This document shows, piece after piece, positions 22,366 through 31,353 of a stretch of 39,362 nucleotides of DNA. The DNA comes from a virus: the IMG/VR virus record IMGVR_UViG_3300042867_000387, positions 1 to 39,362 of that record. The stretch is one strand, 5' to 3'. The notes below the pieces were generated by a model. That model ran no database searches. It worked only from the letters and a program-made list of their open reading frames with translations, and had not been told where the DNA came from. Position 1 is the first letter of the stretch. Each line of letters begins with the position of its first letter. Both the position numbers and the translations under genes were made by a program.

Positions 22366-22372
22366 TCGTTAC
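22366..22372 (-). promoter_or_regulatory. Late junction motif GTAACGA
   Basis: Coding-sense GGGTAACGAAAAGG between genes, 16 bases before the start at 22350. Confidence 0.45.
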
Positions 22373-22400
22373 CCTCACCTTTATCCACAGGAACGACCAA

Positions 22401-22628
22401 TCAGGCAACCGAATCATGTTCAGTGGCAATAGCCCCATGAGCAGATTCAATAACAACAAGGTTGCTAGAAAACTGTGCTATTTGAGCATCCTTGGCTTCG
22501 CCCTCAGGTAAACTTTGAGCAACAATTAAAGCAGTTTCGTTGTTGAGGTATTCTTGTTCCAACTGATTCATGCGAGCAGCCAAAGCCTGCTTCTTACCTT
22601 CAACTGGGTCAAGTGTTCTAAATTGCAT
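22401..22628 (-). CDS. Unknown small protein (75 aa)
   Basis: I place the start at ATG 22628, which has AGGAGAAACAAA upstream; the frame is open 14 codons further. The product is helical (QALAARMNQLEQEYLNNETA) with an acidic QSLPEGEAKDAQIAQF part. Small coiled-coil protein of the virion region; function unknown. Confidence 0.6.
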   Translation of the reverse strand: MQFRTLDPVEGKKQALAARMNQLEQEYLNNETALIVAQSLPEGEAKDAQIAQFSSNLVVIESAHGAIATEHDSVA

Positions 22629-22638
22629 TTTGTTTCTC

Positions 22639-22839
22639 CTAGTTACCTTCCGATATTTCTTGTTCTTCAACTATCGGTGCTTGCCAAACACCATCAATAA
22701 GTGCCCAACCGAATGACACACCAAGGTTATCTGCACACGGTAGGAGTTGTGCAACACCAGCGGGCGAATACGGTGTAGAACCATCCCAAACACAAACATT
22801 CACGACAACGCCGTCGGCGTTCAATTCTAGATATCTCAT
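22639..22839 (-). CDS. Small protein downstream of the tail fibre (66 aa), possible fibre accessory
   Basis: Start ATG 22839 overlaps the fibre stop (ATGA). The product begins MRYLELNADGVVVNVCVWDG and contains a GVSFGWALIDGVWQAP segment. That layout is common in small proteins encoded right after tail fibres, including assembly chaperones. Function inferred from position and this pattern. Confidence 0.6.
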   Translation of the reverse strand: MRYLELNADGVVVNVCVWDGSTPYSPAGVAQLLPCADNLGVSFGWALIDGVWQAPIVEEQEISEGN

Positions 22840-25241
22840 CCAAACACCCATATCTTGATCTGTGCGTTACCACCAGTACCGCCTGCACCTGAGTTGATGA
22901 GAGTTGCTGAACTGCCGCCTCCGCCACCACCACCACCAGCGTTTCCACCGTTGCCACCGTTGCCACCCATATTTGATGCTCCATTAGAACCACCACCGCC
23001 ACCTTGTGAAGCACCACCTGCTGTGCCGTTGCCACCATCACCTGTTCCAGCAGCACCACCACCACCAGTTGTTGCGGCATAGGTTTGACCAGTAGTGGTA
23101 AGTGGTGGGTCACTTTCAGAACTCGCACCAGCATATCCACCAGCGCCACCGCCGCCGCCGCCGCGCCAACCCTTACGAGCAACAAGTGCCGCACGACCAC
23201 CAGTTCCAAACTCAGAACCAACCGTCATCGCTAATCCACCCACATAGCCCATACCACGCTCGCCAGCACCACCCGAACCACCACCGCCACCACCCATAGC
23301 ACCTGAAAAATAGAATGTGCCAAAGCGTGAGTTCCCACCTTTAGAACCTGCGCTACCGTTGCCGTCTACTGTTGCTCGTGGCGCACCAGCACCGCCCGCA
23401 CCGATAGTGACCGTCACAGACGCTCCAACACCACCAAGTTCTGACACGGGGATAGACAAGCGTTCCCACGCACCGCCACCGCCACCGCCACCTTGTTGTG
23501 ATCCACCACGCCGACCTGAACCACCGCCGCCACCAGCACCAATACACTCAACCACAATCAGTTTTGAGGCAGCAGGGATTGTATAAGTAGTTGAACTTGA
23601 GAAGGTTTGTGCGTCAATCTCAGACATCGCACCAGCATTGGCAATCACAAACGCAGTCGTAGCAACCTTGGTTGAATTATCGCCAACAGTCTGAGTTGTA
23701 GCGGTTGTAGTTGATGCTAACGCACCATTATAGGATGTTGCAGTAATAGTCCCATTTACATCCAGTTTTGTTGCTGGCGATGCAGTACCTATACCGACAT
23801 TACCATCAGATGTAATACGGACACGCTCAGCGGCATTAGTTCTGAACGTTAAAGCATAAGCACCTTGCGAACCAACAAAAGGAGTGTTGCCAGTAACAGA
23901 ACCAACTAACAAGTTGCTTAGTCCACCCAAAGTTCCAAACTGAGCAGAAACGTTTGTTTGCGAGTCAATAGTGACCGACCCATCAACTTCCAATTTGGAA
24001 GTTGGTGTACTATTACCAATACCAACATTTCCTACAGAGTCAACTTTAAACTGTGATGCTCCGCTTGAATCCTGAATATCAAAGAAATCACCCGATTGTG
24101 CTGCTGCGCCCTTGACAATAAATGCTTTATCAGCAGCAGTAGTGTTTGCTACTATTGCCATTGCACCACTAGTTAATGCTGCACCAACACCCAAACGACC
24201 ACCCAAATAGTTGGGTGCAGAACCATTCATAAAAAGGTTATAGCGAGTAAAGCCAGCAAGAGTATTTAAGTTGCCCCTAAAACCGTAAGCGTTTGTTATC
24301 GTCCCTGAATACGGATTGCCAAGATTGGATTCAGCAACAAACCCTGCAGATGTTGTAACAGTTGATCCTGTACCAACTCCTGAAAGAGTCGCATAAAAGT
24401 GGTTGACAGTAGGAACAGTTGCAGAAGCAGCAACTGTTGGGGCAGTCCAAATCATGTCAGCCCTATTTGTTACAGTTGGCTGGATTGCCCCATTCATATA
24501 TATTGCTTGAGAAAAAGCACTTCCCCCAATTGCTTTCCCAATCCACAACCCCATCTGCGGTAAACCACTTGCCCCAATACCAAAGTTTCCATCAACTCTT
24601 AAAGCACTCAAAGTCCCAACACTAGTAATAGAAGTTTGTGGAGTATTAACCCACAAACTAGAACCATTACGCATCAAAATGTCGCCAGTAGTAGGAGACG
24701 TAATCAGAACATCATGGATCTCATCTAACTCATAACCATTCTGACAACGGACATAAATAATGCCGTTGCCAGCATTAGCACGAACAACAACACCAACATA
24801 AACCATATGGTTAGGAGCATGCGGTTTAGTAGCAGTGAACGTACCAGCAGTAGAACCCAAATACAAAGTCTGTCCAGCAGTAAACGCAGAAGTATTACAC
24901 TTATAAAGATAACCCAACGTAGTCACAAGACCATCAGCATTAGCAGGAATAGTTTCTGCGACGACACCAAGGGTCTTAGCACTCGTAGCATCACTCGTAT
25001 TAAACGCACGTTTAACAGTCGCACGATCACCCTGCTGAGCATCCAAATACACAACAGTACCAATAGTCAATGTCGTCGCTTCACCATTACGTACAAACGT
25101 CTGTGACGATTGTGCGCTCTCAGCCTCAATCGTGTTTTGGTAGTCCTTAAGATACTCTGTTAAAGATCCAAAGATCTTTTGCAGAGGTCTACTATTGTCA
25201 CCACGAATGGAAGCAATATCAGGCGCAGTCCACTTAGTCAT
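22836..25241 (-). CDS. Tail fibre with glycine-rich tip (801 aa)
   Basis: The middle holds repeats of the form GNVGIGTASPATKLDVNG (about residues 400-500), typical of trimeric phage fibres. A further GNFGIGASGLPQMG copy is near 220. From about residue 565 the sequence becomes a glycine-rich domain with many long Gly runs, beginning IVVECIGAGGGGGSG. That is the composition of receptor-binding tips made of polyglycine sandwiches. No S74 chaperone domain is seen. Start ATG 25241 overlaps the upstream stop by ATGA. It probably decides host range together with the collar-domain fibre encoded just upstream. GC rises locally because of the Gly codons. Confidence 0.82.
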   Translation of the reverse strand: MTKWTAPDIASIRGDNSRPLQKIFGSLTEYLKDYQNTIEAESAQSSQTFVRNGEATTLTIGTVVYLDAQQGDRATVKRAFNTSDATSAKTLGVVAETIPANADGLVTTLGYLYKCNTSAFTAGQTLYLGSTAGTFTATKPHAPNHMVYVGVVVRANAGNGIIYVRCQNGYELDEIHDVLITSPTTGDILMRNGSSLWVNTPQTSITSVGTLSALRVDGNFGIGASGLPQMGLWIGKAIGGSAFSQAIYMNGAIQPTVTNRADMIWTAPTVAASATVPTVNHFYATLSGVGTGSTVTTSAGFVAESNLGNPYSGTITNAYGFRGNLNTLAGFTRYNLFMNGSAPNYLGGRLGVGAALTSGAMAIVANTTAADKAFIVKGAAAQSGDFFDIQDSSGASQFKVDSVGNVGIGNSTPTSKLEVDGSVTIDSQTNVSAQFGTLGGLSNLLVGSVTGNTPFVGSQGAYALTFRTNAAERVRITSDGNVGIGTASPATKLDVNGTITATSYNGALASTTTATTQTVGDNSTKVATTAFVIANAGAMSEIDAQTFSSSTTYTIPAASKLIVVECIGAGGGGGSGRRGGSQQGGGGGGGAWERLSIPVSELGGVGASVTVTIGAGGAGAPRATVDGNGSAGSKGGNSRFGTFYFSGAMGGGGGGSGGAGERGMGYVGGLAMTVGSEFGTGGRAALVARKGWRGGGGGGAGGYAGASSESDPPLTTTGQTYAATTGGGGAAGTGDGGNGTAGGASQGGGGGSNGASNMGGNGGNGGNAGGGGGGGGSSATLINSGAGGTGGNAQIKIWVFG

Positions 25242-26392
25242 AGTTTAATAATGTAGTTCACCACGATATAGGGGGCAAGGTTACTGAATGATGTGCCACT
25301 GCCTTCAAGGGCAGTGGAGCCACTCATAGTGTGAGTATGTCCACCACCAACAGCAGTAGAACCAGTCATGGTGTGAGCATGTCCACCGCCAGTGGCGGTA
25401 GAACCAGTCATCGTGTGAGTGTGCCCACCACCAGTAGCAACAGATCCTGAGATTGCGTGCAAGTGAGAACCCAATGATGTCGCAATATTTGTTGGTGTTT
25501 GAGAATCAACAGTAACAGTGTGCGTATGACCAGCGTGAGTGTCGGTTGTTATACTGCTAGTGTTATATGGACCATAAGTAGAGTTTGCAGTAAGATCTGC
25601 ATCACCACCACCAAACTGGCGCACAATATCCGAAGTAGTACTTGTATGACTGTGTGATCCACCAGTAGCACTAGAAGCAGTATGCGTATGCGCATTCTGC
25701 GTATGGTTGTGCGAACCAAGATCAGTATTAGCAGTAGCCAACGTACCAAAAGCGTGCAAGTGATCAGCAATAGTGTTAGGCAGAATAGTACCAACACCAT
25801 GTAAATGATCAGCAATAGTGTTAGGTAAAATAGTGCCGACACCGTGTTGGTGATCGGCAATAGTGTTAGGGACAATAGTACCAACACCATGTTGGTGAGA
25901 AGGCAAGTTAGCAGTAATTAACGTACTTGTCTTAGAACCACCAGTTTCAGCCAACGCATCAAACTCGGTCTGCGTACTATCCCTACCAACAGGAATACGA
26001 CCCTGCAAGTTAGGCACATTAAAAGTAGTCGTACCATCACCAGCACCATAAGTCGTACTAATAGCAGTAAACAAACGAGTATACAAAGTATTAGTACGAG
26101 AAATAGCCTGACCCTGACACAACAACCAACCTGTCGGCGCACTAGAACCACCATACTGAGTGATCACACCAGCAGGCGTATAGTTATCCACATAAGATTT
26201 ACGTACAGCCTGATTGGCTGTCGTAGGATCGGTAGCAGGCAAATTAGGGATAGCCGTGAACGCAACACTTGCGTCACGCTGAACAACCTCAGTATTCAAA
26301 AAGTTTACAACACTCGTAAAGTTAGAGTTAACTTGAGTACCATCAGCGTTAGTACCATTAGCGAACGTATAAGTAACAGCAGCAGTAGCCAT
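25238..26392 (-). CDS. Tail collar-domain fibre with His-rich repeats (384 aa)
   Basis: Residues about 70-135 match the phage tail collar domain: SSAPTGWLLCQGQAISRTNT, then TYGAGDGTTTFNVPNLQGRI. After this come tandem repeats with H-x-H signatures. About four units are of the type GVGTILPNTIADHLH and about four of the type GGGHTHTMTGSTAT. H-x-H motifs of this kind hold metal ions along the axis of trimeric fibres such as T4 gp12 and gp37. Start overlaps the stop of the nozzle-like gene by one base (TGATG). Likely receptor-binding or collar fibre. Confidence 0.85.
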   Translation of the reverse strand: MATAAVTYTFANGTNADGTQVNSNFTSVVNFLNTEVVQRDASVAFTAIPNLPATDPTTANQAVRKSYVDNYTPAGVITQYGGSSAPTGWLLCQGQAISRTNTLYTRLFTAISTTYGAGDGTTTFNVPNLQGRIPVGRDSTQTEFDALAETGGSKTSTLITANLPSHQHGVGTIVPNTIADHQHGVGTILPNTIADHLHGVGTILPNTIADHLHAFGTLATANTDLGSHNHTQNAHTHTASSATGGSHSHTSTTSDIVRQFGGGDADLTANSTYGPYNTSSITTDTHAGHTHTVTVDSQTPTNIATSLGSHLHAISGSVATGGGHTHTMTGSTATGGGHAHTMTGSTAVGGGHTHTMSGSTALEGSGTSFSNLAPYIVVNYIIKL

Positions 26393-28242
26393 CAGGCACG
26401 CACCTTCCTTGGATTATATTTATAAGTAATAGAGTTAACACCCCAAGGTTTCCCACCCTCACCTTGGATTCGTAACTGAACGCTACGAGCAAGTCCTAAA
26501 GACTTGCCGATAGCAAGAGCAGAACCAGTAGCACTAGCACCCCAGTTGGCTTCATTCCAACCAGCGTTACCATCAGGTTCAGTAGCAGGAGCAGTCCAAA
26601 CAAGAGAAGAACCCGAACTATTCAAACTAACAATATAGGTTCTAGCAACAATAGATTCTTCCCAGTCGTGATAAACACGCAAAGTTAAATCAGTAGCAAC
26701 ACTAGTTTGCTTCACAACAAAGTCAGGTCGTCTCCACATCTTACGATTAGAAACATTATTAGCGTCCTGCCAAGGAGTCGTATAATACGAAACAAAATTA
26801 GAAAGACCAGTACCAACATCATCCTGATAAACACTCAACTGATCAACCTTCAACACATAAGCGTTAGAAGGATGGCAAGCCAAATTGTAAGTCGCACCAG
26901 TTGACGTAACAAAATCGCACCCACTACCCAAACCTTTCCCATCAGAAGTCTGATACTTACTCCAAGCACCACTCTGTTTTAAAGAAGGATCATAAATGTA
27001 AGTAGCAGTAGCCTCAGTATCAACACCCAAAGGAAGCGAAACCCAAATCTTATGGTTAATATCAGCGACACGGATCTCATCCTGAGCAATGTTATTAACT
27101 TGCCCAGTCTGAATCAAAGGACGAATAGCAGTAAACAAATCACTAAACTGCTGACCATCATATTTAAACAGCCCATCAGGCCAAGAAAAGAAATACACTG
27201 CAGCCTCAGTAGCCACAACACTCAAAGGATTAACAGCACCAACCTCACTAGTCAAGTTCACAACCTGAAACGTGTCAGTTGAATAACCCAAAATACTGAA
27301 CACGGCACGCTTCTTAAACACAAGAAGCGAACCATTAAAAGGAATGATCGCAGTGATCCCCGAACCACCCTCAACAATGTCAATATAATCGTTAGTCGCC
27401 CACGACTCACGATTAATAGGATGAGAAAAACGCACACGGTTCGGATAGTCAACGCCACCCTCATTCGTATACGCACACCATAAACGATCCACATGCGAAG
27501 CAATCAAACGACACTTAGGCGCATACCCAGTAACAGGCGCAGCATAATCATCCGCATAAGCAGCACTAGCATCATTCAATAAAGTTGCAGTCGTCCCATC
27601 CCATTTAAACGAATTACCACCAGTAGCGACATAAGCAAAACTTTCGCTACTAGCAGACCATGAAGTAAACGATGCACCAAAAGGAGCAGTTGTTTTAACT
27701 GCCCTTCTTGCTATTCCACCCGATGAATAAGCCCCACCCGTAGAGCCATTAAATAACGAAAAGAAGAAGTTAGTTGAGTTAACAACAGTAATAGTCGCCG
27801 TTCTGTTCCACGAACTCGGTGTTATGTCAGTTACCGCAATAGTATCGCCAGTAGAAAAACCATGAGGAGTCGCAGTTGTATAAGTTGTAGTGGCATAAAG
27901 TGAAGAATAAGTAGCATTTGTAATAGCAATGCCTGCTTCATACAAAAAACTAAAAGCAGTTGTCGTCGCAAAATACACAAAACTATTAGCAGACAACAAA
28001 ACCTGTGGCGTAACATTATCCCAAGCGTACAACGCCTTGGGAGTAAACGAACCATTAGCAATACTACTAATAGCAGACGTATTCAACTTCGTCATACCAC
28101 CACGCACAGTCAAACCACCACGTGGATCAATATCCACGTTCAACAGATCGGGTGATTCAGTACGACCTAACTGGAAAGGGTCAGCACGAAGGTTAAGCCC
28201 ACCAGTGAAATCATCTGTACGAAGCAACGACAGACGACTCAT
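26392..28242 (-). CDS. Tail nozzle-like structural protein (616 aa)
   Basis: The N-terminus DDFTGGLNLRADPFQLG, then NVDIDPRGGLTVRGGMTKL, is typical of beta-rich podovirus tail proteins, equivalent in place to T7 gp12 or the P22 gp10 hub. The rest is beta-strand-rich with no enzymatic motif. Its position directly after the adaptor and before the fibres supports the nozzle role. Start ATG 28242 overlaps the adaptor stop (ATGA). Confidence 0.7.
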   Translation of the reverse strand: MSRLSLLRTDDFTGGLNLRADPFQLGRTESPDLLNVDIDPRGGLTVRGGMTKLNTSAISSIANGSFTPKALYAWDNVTPQVLLSANSFVYFATTTAFSFLYEAGIAITNATYSSLYATTTYTTATPHGFSTGDTIAVTDITPSSWNRTATITVVNSTNFFFSLFNGSTGGAYSSGGIARRAVKTTAPFGASFTSWSASSESFAYVATGGNSFKWDGTTATLLNDASAAYADDYAAPVTGYAPKCRLIASHVDRLWCAYTNEGGVDYPNRVRFSHPINRESWATNDYIDIVEGGSGITAIIPFNGSLLVFKKRAVFSILGYSTDTFQVVNLTSEVGAVNPLSVVATEAAVYFFSWPDGLFKYDGQQFSDLFTAIRPLIQTGQVNNIAQDEIRVADINHKIWVSLPLGVDTEATATYIYDPSLKQSGAWSKYQTSDGKGLGSGCDFVTSTGATYNLACHPSNAYVLKVDQLSVYQDDVGTGLSNFVSYYTTPWQDANNVSNRKMWRRPDFVVKQTSVATDLTLRVYHDWEESIVARTYIVSLNSSGSSLVWTAPATEPDGNAGWNEANWGASATGSALAIGKSLGLARSVQLRIQGEGGKPWGVNSITYKYNPRKVRA

Positions 28243-28931
28243 TGACCAAGAGTCCTACCAAGTGATTGCATCCACAAACGTTGAGACATACGAGGAACAC
28301 CATCAGAAACAGCAAGGGGGCGCTGTGAAGGTGGACGCATAATATCTGCTGCAGCAAGCCTTACCGCTTCGTCAAACGATTTACGGTAAAACGAGGCGAG
28401 TTCAATATCTTCCTGCAGTTGGTACACTTGCGCAACCCCGTAGTACACAAGAGGCTGATGAAGCCTTGCGTCCGCATCAACCTCAATAGAATCTGAAGCA
28501 GACCAGTCAACAGGCTTACGATATCCACGAACAACAAGCGGATAGATGCCATCAGGTTTCGGGAAAAGATGGATTTGTTCCTGCCAAAACGTGAAATATA
28601 AGGGTCGTGAAGATTGGTCATAAGATCCCACCCAAACTGCTTCAGCATCATCATAAGAAATATACTCTAAACGATTACCAGTCGTAGAAGTATCAACGAC
28701 AGAAGTAATCTCACGCAAATTACCATCACCAACAGTATCAATATCATAAGAACGTTGACCCTGAACACTACTTAAATTAAACGTTTTCTGATAAAAAGGC
28801 CAACGTCGCTCCAACGCAATAATACGTTCAAAGCCATCCTTGATATACATATTGAGAAGAGTGTCAGAAACATCTTGCTGATCAAGATCAACAATCTCAC
28901 GAATCTTAGAACGAATTTCAGTCAGGTTCAC
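28239..28931 (-). CDS. Head-tail adaptor protein (230 aa)
   Basis: Start is GTG 28931, with GGAG about 8 bases upstream, overlapping the previous gene by 14 bp. The helical N-terminus (IREIVDLDQQDVSDTLLNMY; FERIIALERRWPF) and the following beta part (WQEQIHLFPKPDGIYPLVVR) match adaptor proteins of the T7 gp11/P22 gp4 class. These sit under the portal and bind the tail. The length is close to that class. Confidence 0.72.
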   Translation of the reverse strand: MNLTEIRSKIREIVDLDQQDVSDTLLNMYIKDGFERIIALERRWPFYQKTFNLSSVQGQRSYDIDTVGDGNLREITSVVDTSTTGNRLEYISYDDAEAVWVGSYDQSSRPLYFTFWQEQIHLFPKPDGIYPLVVRGYRKPVDWSASDSIEVDADARLHQPLVYYGVAQVYQLQEDIELASFYRKSFDEAVRLAAADIMRPPSQRPLAVSDGVPRMSQRLWMQSLGRTLGQ

Positions 28932-29151
28932 TGGCTATCTCCTTCGCTCTCTGTCGTAAATGACCTATGCAATACTCAGTATCTTTAGCACGAGCACCCT
29001 GACATGTCTCCTCGTTAGCCATGCAACGAGTGTGTCCAAGGTATGGCATGCCACCAGCAGGCGCAGGTGCTGCGTCTGCCGTGGCATATGGTCGTGAGCC
29101 TATGTTTGCAGAGACTCCGTAGTATGAATATAAAGGTGTTCCAGCCATCAT
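28918..29151 (-). CDS. Small Cys-containing protein (77 aa)
   Basis: ATG ATG start at 29151. The C-terminal half holds Cys and His (HTRCMANEETC and DTEYCIGHLRQR) spaced as in a small zinc site. The N-terminus is Ala/Gly/Pro-rich. The gene lies between the basic protein and the adaptor. It may be a minor head protein; no family recognised. Confidence 0.58.
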   Translation of the reverse strand: MMAGTPLYSYYGVSANIGSRPYATADAAPAPAGGMPYLGHTRCMANEETCQGARAKDTEYCIGHLRQRAKEIASEPD

Positions 29152-29163
29152 TAGTAGGCTGAA

Positions 29164-29170
29164 TCGTTAC
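29164..29170 (-). promoter_or_regulatory. Late junction motif GTAACGA
   Basis: Coding-sense TAGGTAACGATTCA directly after a stop codon and 13 bases before the next start at 29151. Confidence 0.45.
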
Positions 29171-29461
29171 CTAACGCTTTTTGGCAGTTGCTTTTGCAAC
29201 CTTCTTTTTTGCTACTGCTTTTTTTGCTGCTGCCTTTTTTGCATCAGGGCGGAAAGTAACTTTTGCGTTAAGATCATCGCTTGATGATCCTCTAGTAACT
29301 TTAGTACCGCCTTTAACTTTTTGCTGTCCTGTATATACTGGACTTTTCCCCATCGTGCTTAAATAGGAATAATAAGTATCTCCATTATTGCTACTTTTAA
29401 TCTGACCAGTACGATACTTGGTATCCTTAGATACTCCGCCTTTACCTGCACGCTCTTTCAT
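29171..29461 (-). CDS. Small basic protein with Lys/Ala tail (96 aa)
   Basis: ATG 29461 with AAGGAG 8 bases upstream. The first 70 residues are polar (GGVSKDTKYRTGQIKSSNNG; KVKGGTKVTRGSSSDDL). The last about 25 are almost only Lys and Ala (KKAAAKKAVAKKKVAKATAK), like the tail of histone H1. It could bind packaged DNA or neutralise charge in the head. It lies just after the capsid terminator, so it has its own leader. Confidence 0.68.
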   Translation of the reverse strand: MKERAGKGGVSKDTKYRTGQIKSSNNGDTYYSYLSTMGKSPVYTGQQKVKGGTKVTRGSSSDDLNAKVTFRPDAKKAAAKKAVAKKKVAKATAKKR

Positions 29462-29501
29462 AATAACTCCTTAAAAATAGATTCCTATAAGATCAAATAA
29501 A

Positions 29502-29507
29502 CGTTAC
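29502..29507 (-). promoter_or_regulatory. Late junction motif, GGTAACG variant
   Basis: Coding-sense GGGTAACGTTTATT in the leader of the basic protein gene, 41 bases before its start and just after the capsid terminator. Confidence 0.35.
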
Positions 29508-29515
29508 CCATACAA

Positions 29516-29542
29516 CAAAAAACCCACCCCGAAGGGTGGGTT
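29516..29542 (-). terminator. Rho-independent terminator after the capsid gene
   Basis: In the leftward sense AACCCACCC, a loop TTCG, GGGTGGGTT, then a T-run. The 9-bp stem with TTCG loop and U-tract makes this the clearest terminator in the window. It lies 24 bp after the capsid stop and should limit read-through, so that capsid is made in excess over downstream genes. Confidence 0.9.
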
Positions 29543-29566
29543 CTCTGCGTTCCTTGTCGGAAAAAC

Positions 29567-30505
29567 TCAGGCAGTCTTAGCCGTAAGTTTACCCTGACGC
29601 TTACGGTTACGAATCGTAAGGTTACCGTAACACATGATGACCGAGTAACGAGCATCAAGGTTTTCAGGACGAACAAAAGGCGTAACTTCAAACCACTTGT
29701 CCGAGTGACCAACCAAAGTGAGATACTTACTGTTCAAGAAGAACATGTTCCCACTAGGACAATCAACATCGTAAGCCACAGGAGCAGCCTTAAACAACAA
29801 GTTTTGGAAGCCTGCATCAGCAGTCTTAGTGTCAGTATAACGCAACTGAGGCTGCAACAACGACTCATACTTTTCAAACAAAGTCTGAGTAGTAAGAAGC
29901 ATATCAGGATGATCATTACCAACACTAACAGTGTTATAAGCAGTAGCCATCTGAGCAAGCGTCAAAGCACCAGCAGTGTTCTGCTCGTACGAGTTCCACC
30001 ATGTTTCAGTAGCACCATCAATGCCACCAACACTGTTACCTGATTCAATAAGGTTACCCAAACCACTCCAGTTCTTGCCACTGTTACCAGTACCATCACC
30101 GAAGAACATTGAGTTAAAACCTTCCTTCATTGACTCTTCAGCCTGCATGATCTTCGCTTCAAGAAGGTTAACCATAGCCTGCTCACCATTGTTCTTCGCT
30201 TCTTCAATACCCGAAATAGCGACAGAAGCAGCGTACTGCTTCCAGTCAAACTCCGCAGCAGTAATACCCGACTGAGGAGTCAACGAAATAGTGTCATAAC
30301 CTGAGTACGAAGAAACAGTCGTGTTCTCACCATAAATCAATGGTTCAACAATGTTCGTACCACCATTCAACATGCGGATACGACCCTTGTCCATCAAGAA
30401 ATAAGTCAAAGGACGAGCGTTAAAAACGTTGTCAGTAAGTGTCTTGCGATAGTTAGCAACTGTCGTTGCTAACAAAGTTTGTAGTGCATCTCCATGAATA
30501 GCCAT
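29567..30505 (-). CDS. Major capsid protein (312 aa)
   Basis: Position directly after the scaffold, length and sequence type indicate the HK97-fold major capsid protein. The N-terminus TLLATTVANYRKTLTDNVFN and the later SGITAAEFDWKQYAASVAIS and GNSGKNWSGLGNLIESGNSV text are typical of the P22/T7-class podovirus capsid proteins found in environmental genomes. A strong site (AAAGGGG) precedes ATG 30505, and a strong terminator follows the stop. Confidence 0.85.
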   Translation of the reverse strand: MAIHGDALQTLLATTVANYRKTLTDNVFNARPLTYFLMDKGRIRMLNGGTNIVEPLIYGENTTVSSYSGYDTISLTPQSGITAAEFDWKQYAASVAISGIEEAKNNGEQAMVNLLEAKIMQAEESMKEGFNSMFFGDGTGNSGKNWSGLGNLIESGNSVGGIDGATETWWNSYEQNTAGALTLAQMATAYNTVSVGNDHPDMLLTTQTLFEKYESLLQPQLRYTDTKTADAGFQNLLFKAAPVAYDVDCPSGNMFFLNSKYLTLVGHSDKWFEVTPFVRPENLDARYSVIMCYGNLTIRNRKRQGKLTAKTA

Positions 30506-30524
30506 AATAATACCCCTTTAAGGT

Positions 30525-31298
30525 TTAAGAGACACCGTGTTGCCGTTTAGCAGCAGCCCAAGCGTCAGCGATTGATTTGACAGGTCCGACCTCATCCTTA
30601 GCAGTCCTAGCAGATGTAGCACCTGAAACAACAGACGCTGCACGTTTCGCTTCAGTCGCCTTAGTAACACGTTCAGTTTCTACTGAACGTTTAGTACTAA
30701 CACGGTCAAAAGCAACCTGCTTAAAGACTGCTTCAAGATTCGTATTCCCCTGCGCAATGGCAGCGGACACAACTTCTTGAGGATCAAAATCTTCACCATA
30801 TTTGGTTTGCAAACGCACGATCTCGTCTTCAAGTCTCTGCTGTGCCTGCACCTGTTCAAAAGCCGATACTCGTCTATCAATCTCTTGGAGACGTTTATCA
30901 ACTGGATCTTCAATCCCAAAATCCGTTAAGAACGGATCATCATCAACCATCTGTTGCGCATCCCTACGGCTAATGCCATAATGATTTGACAACAAATCAA
31001 TTGTTGAAGCAGGATCAGTTTCAAGTGCTTGCCGTATAGCAGAAGCCCATTGGAGTTCTTGCTTTTGCGATGCCAACTCTTGCGTCTTGCGAGTATAATC
31101 CGCTTGACGTGAATAGCCAGCAACAGCCTCAGATAAAGGCACACGTACTTCTTCGCCATCAACTTTTACAGTAACGTAATGGTCACTGTATTCGCTTAGG
31201 TCTAGAACTGGTGCATCTAGTTCGGCTAATCCCTGATCTTCAACTTGTCCATCAACAATGGGGTCTGCGCCAAGGCTATCTTCAAAGGTGTCTGTCAC
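30525..31298 (-). CDS. Capsid scaffolding protein (257 aa)
   Basis: GTG 31298 with AAGGAG just upstream. Acidic N-terminus; a VKVDGEEVRVPLSEAVAGYS segment then RQADYTRKTQELASQ, the signature of many phage scaffolds. A long coiled-coil-like middle is followed by a basic C-terminal end (SIADAWAAAKRQHGVS) that would bind the capsid protein. It lies between portal and capsid, as usual. Confidence 0.85.
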   Translation of the reverse strand: MTDTFEDSLGADPIVDGQVEDQGLAELDAPVLDLSEYSDHYVTVKVDGEEVRVPLSEAVAGYSRQADYTRKTQELASQKQELQWASAIRQALETDPASTIDLLSNHYGISRRDAQQMVDDDPFLTDFGIEDPVDKRLQEIDRRVSAFEQVQAQQRLEDEIVRLQTKYGEDFDPQEVVSAAIAQGNTNLEAVFKQVAFDRVSTKRSVETERVTKATEAKRAASVVSGATSARTAKDEVGPVKSIADAWAAAKRQHGVS

Positions 31299-31346
31299 CT
31301 GTATCTCCTTAGAGTCCTAAATGGTTGCTCTATAGATACAAATATA

Positions 31347-31353
31347 TCGTTAC
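31347..31353 (-). promoter_or_regulatory. Late junction motif GTAACGA
   Basis: Coding-sense ATGTAACGATAT; the motif's TAA is the stop codon of the portal gene. The scaffold start is 49 bases downstream. Confidence 0.4.

Noticed and set aside
22855-23586. Pro-rich rightward reading frames opposite the fibre gene
   Set aside because: They are complements of glycine codons in the glycine-rich tip and have no ribosome sites.
22836-26392. Diversity-generating retroelement at the fibre genes
   Set aside because: No reverse transcriptase and no template/variable repeat pair were seen in the window.
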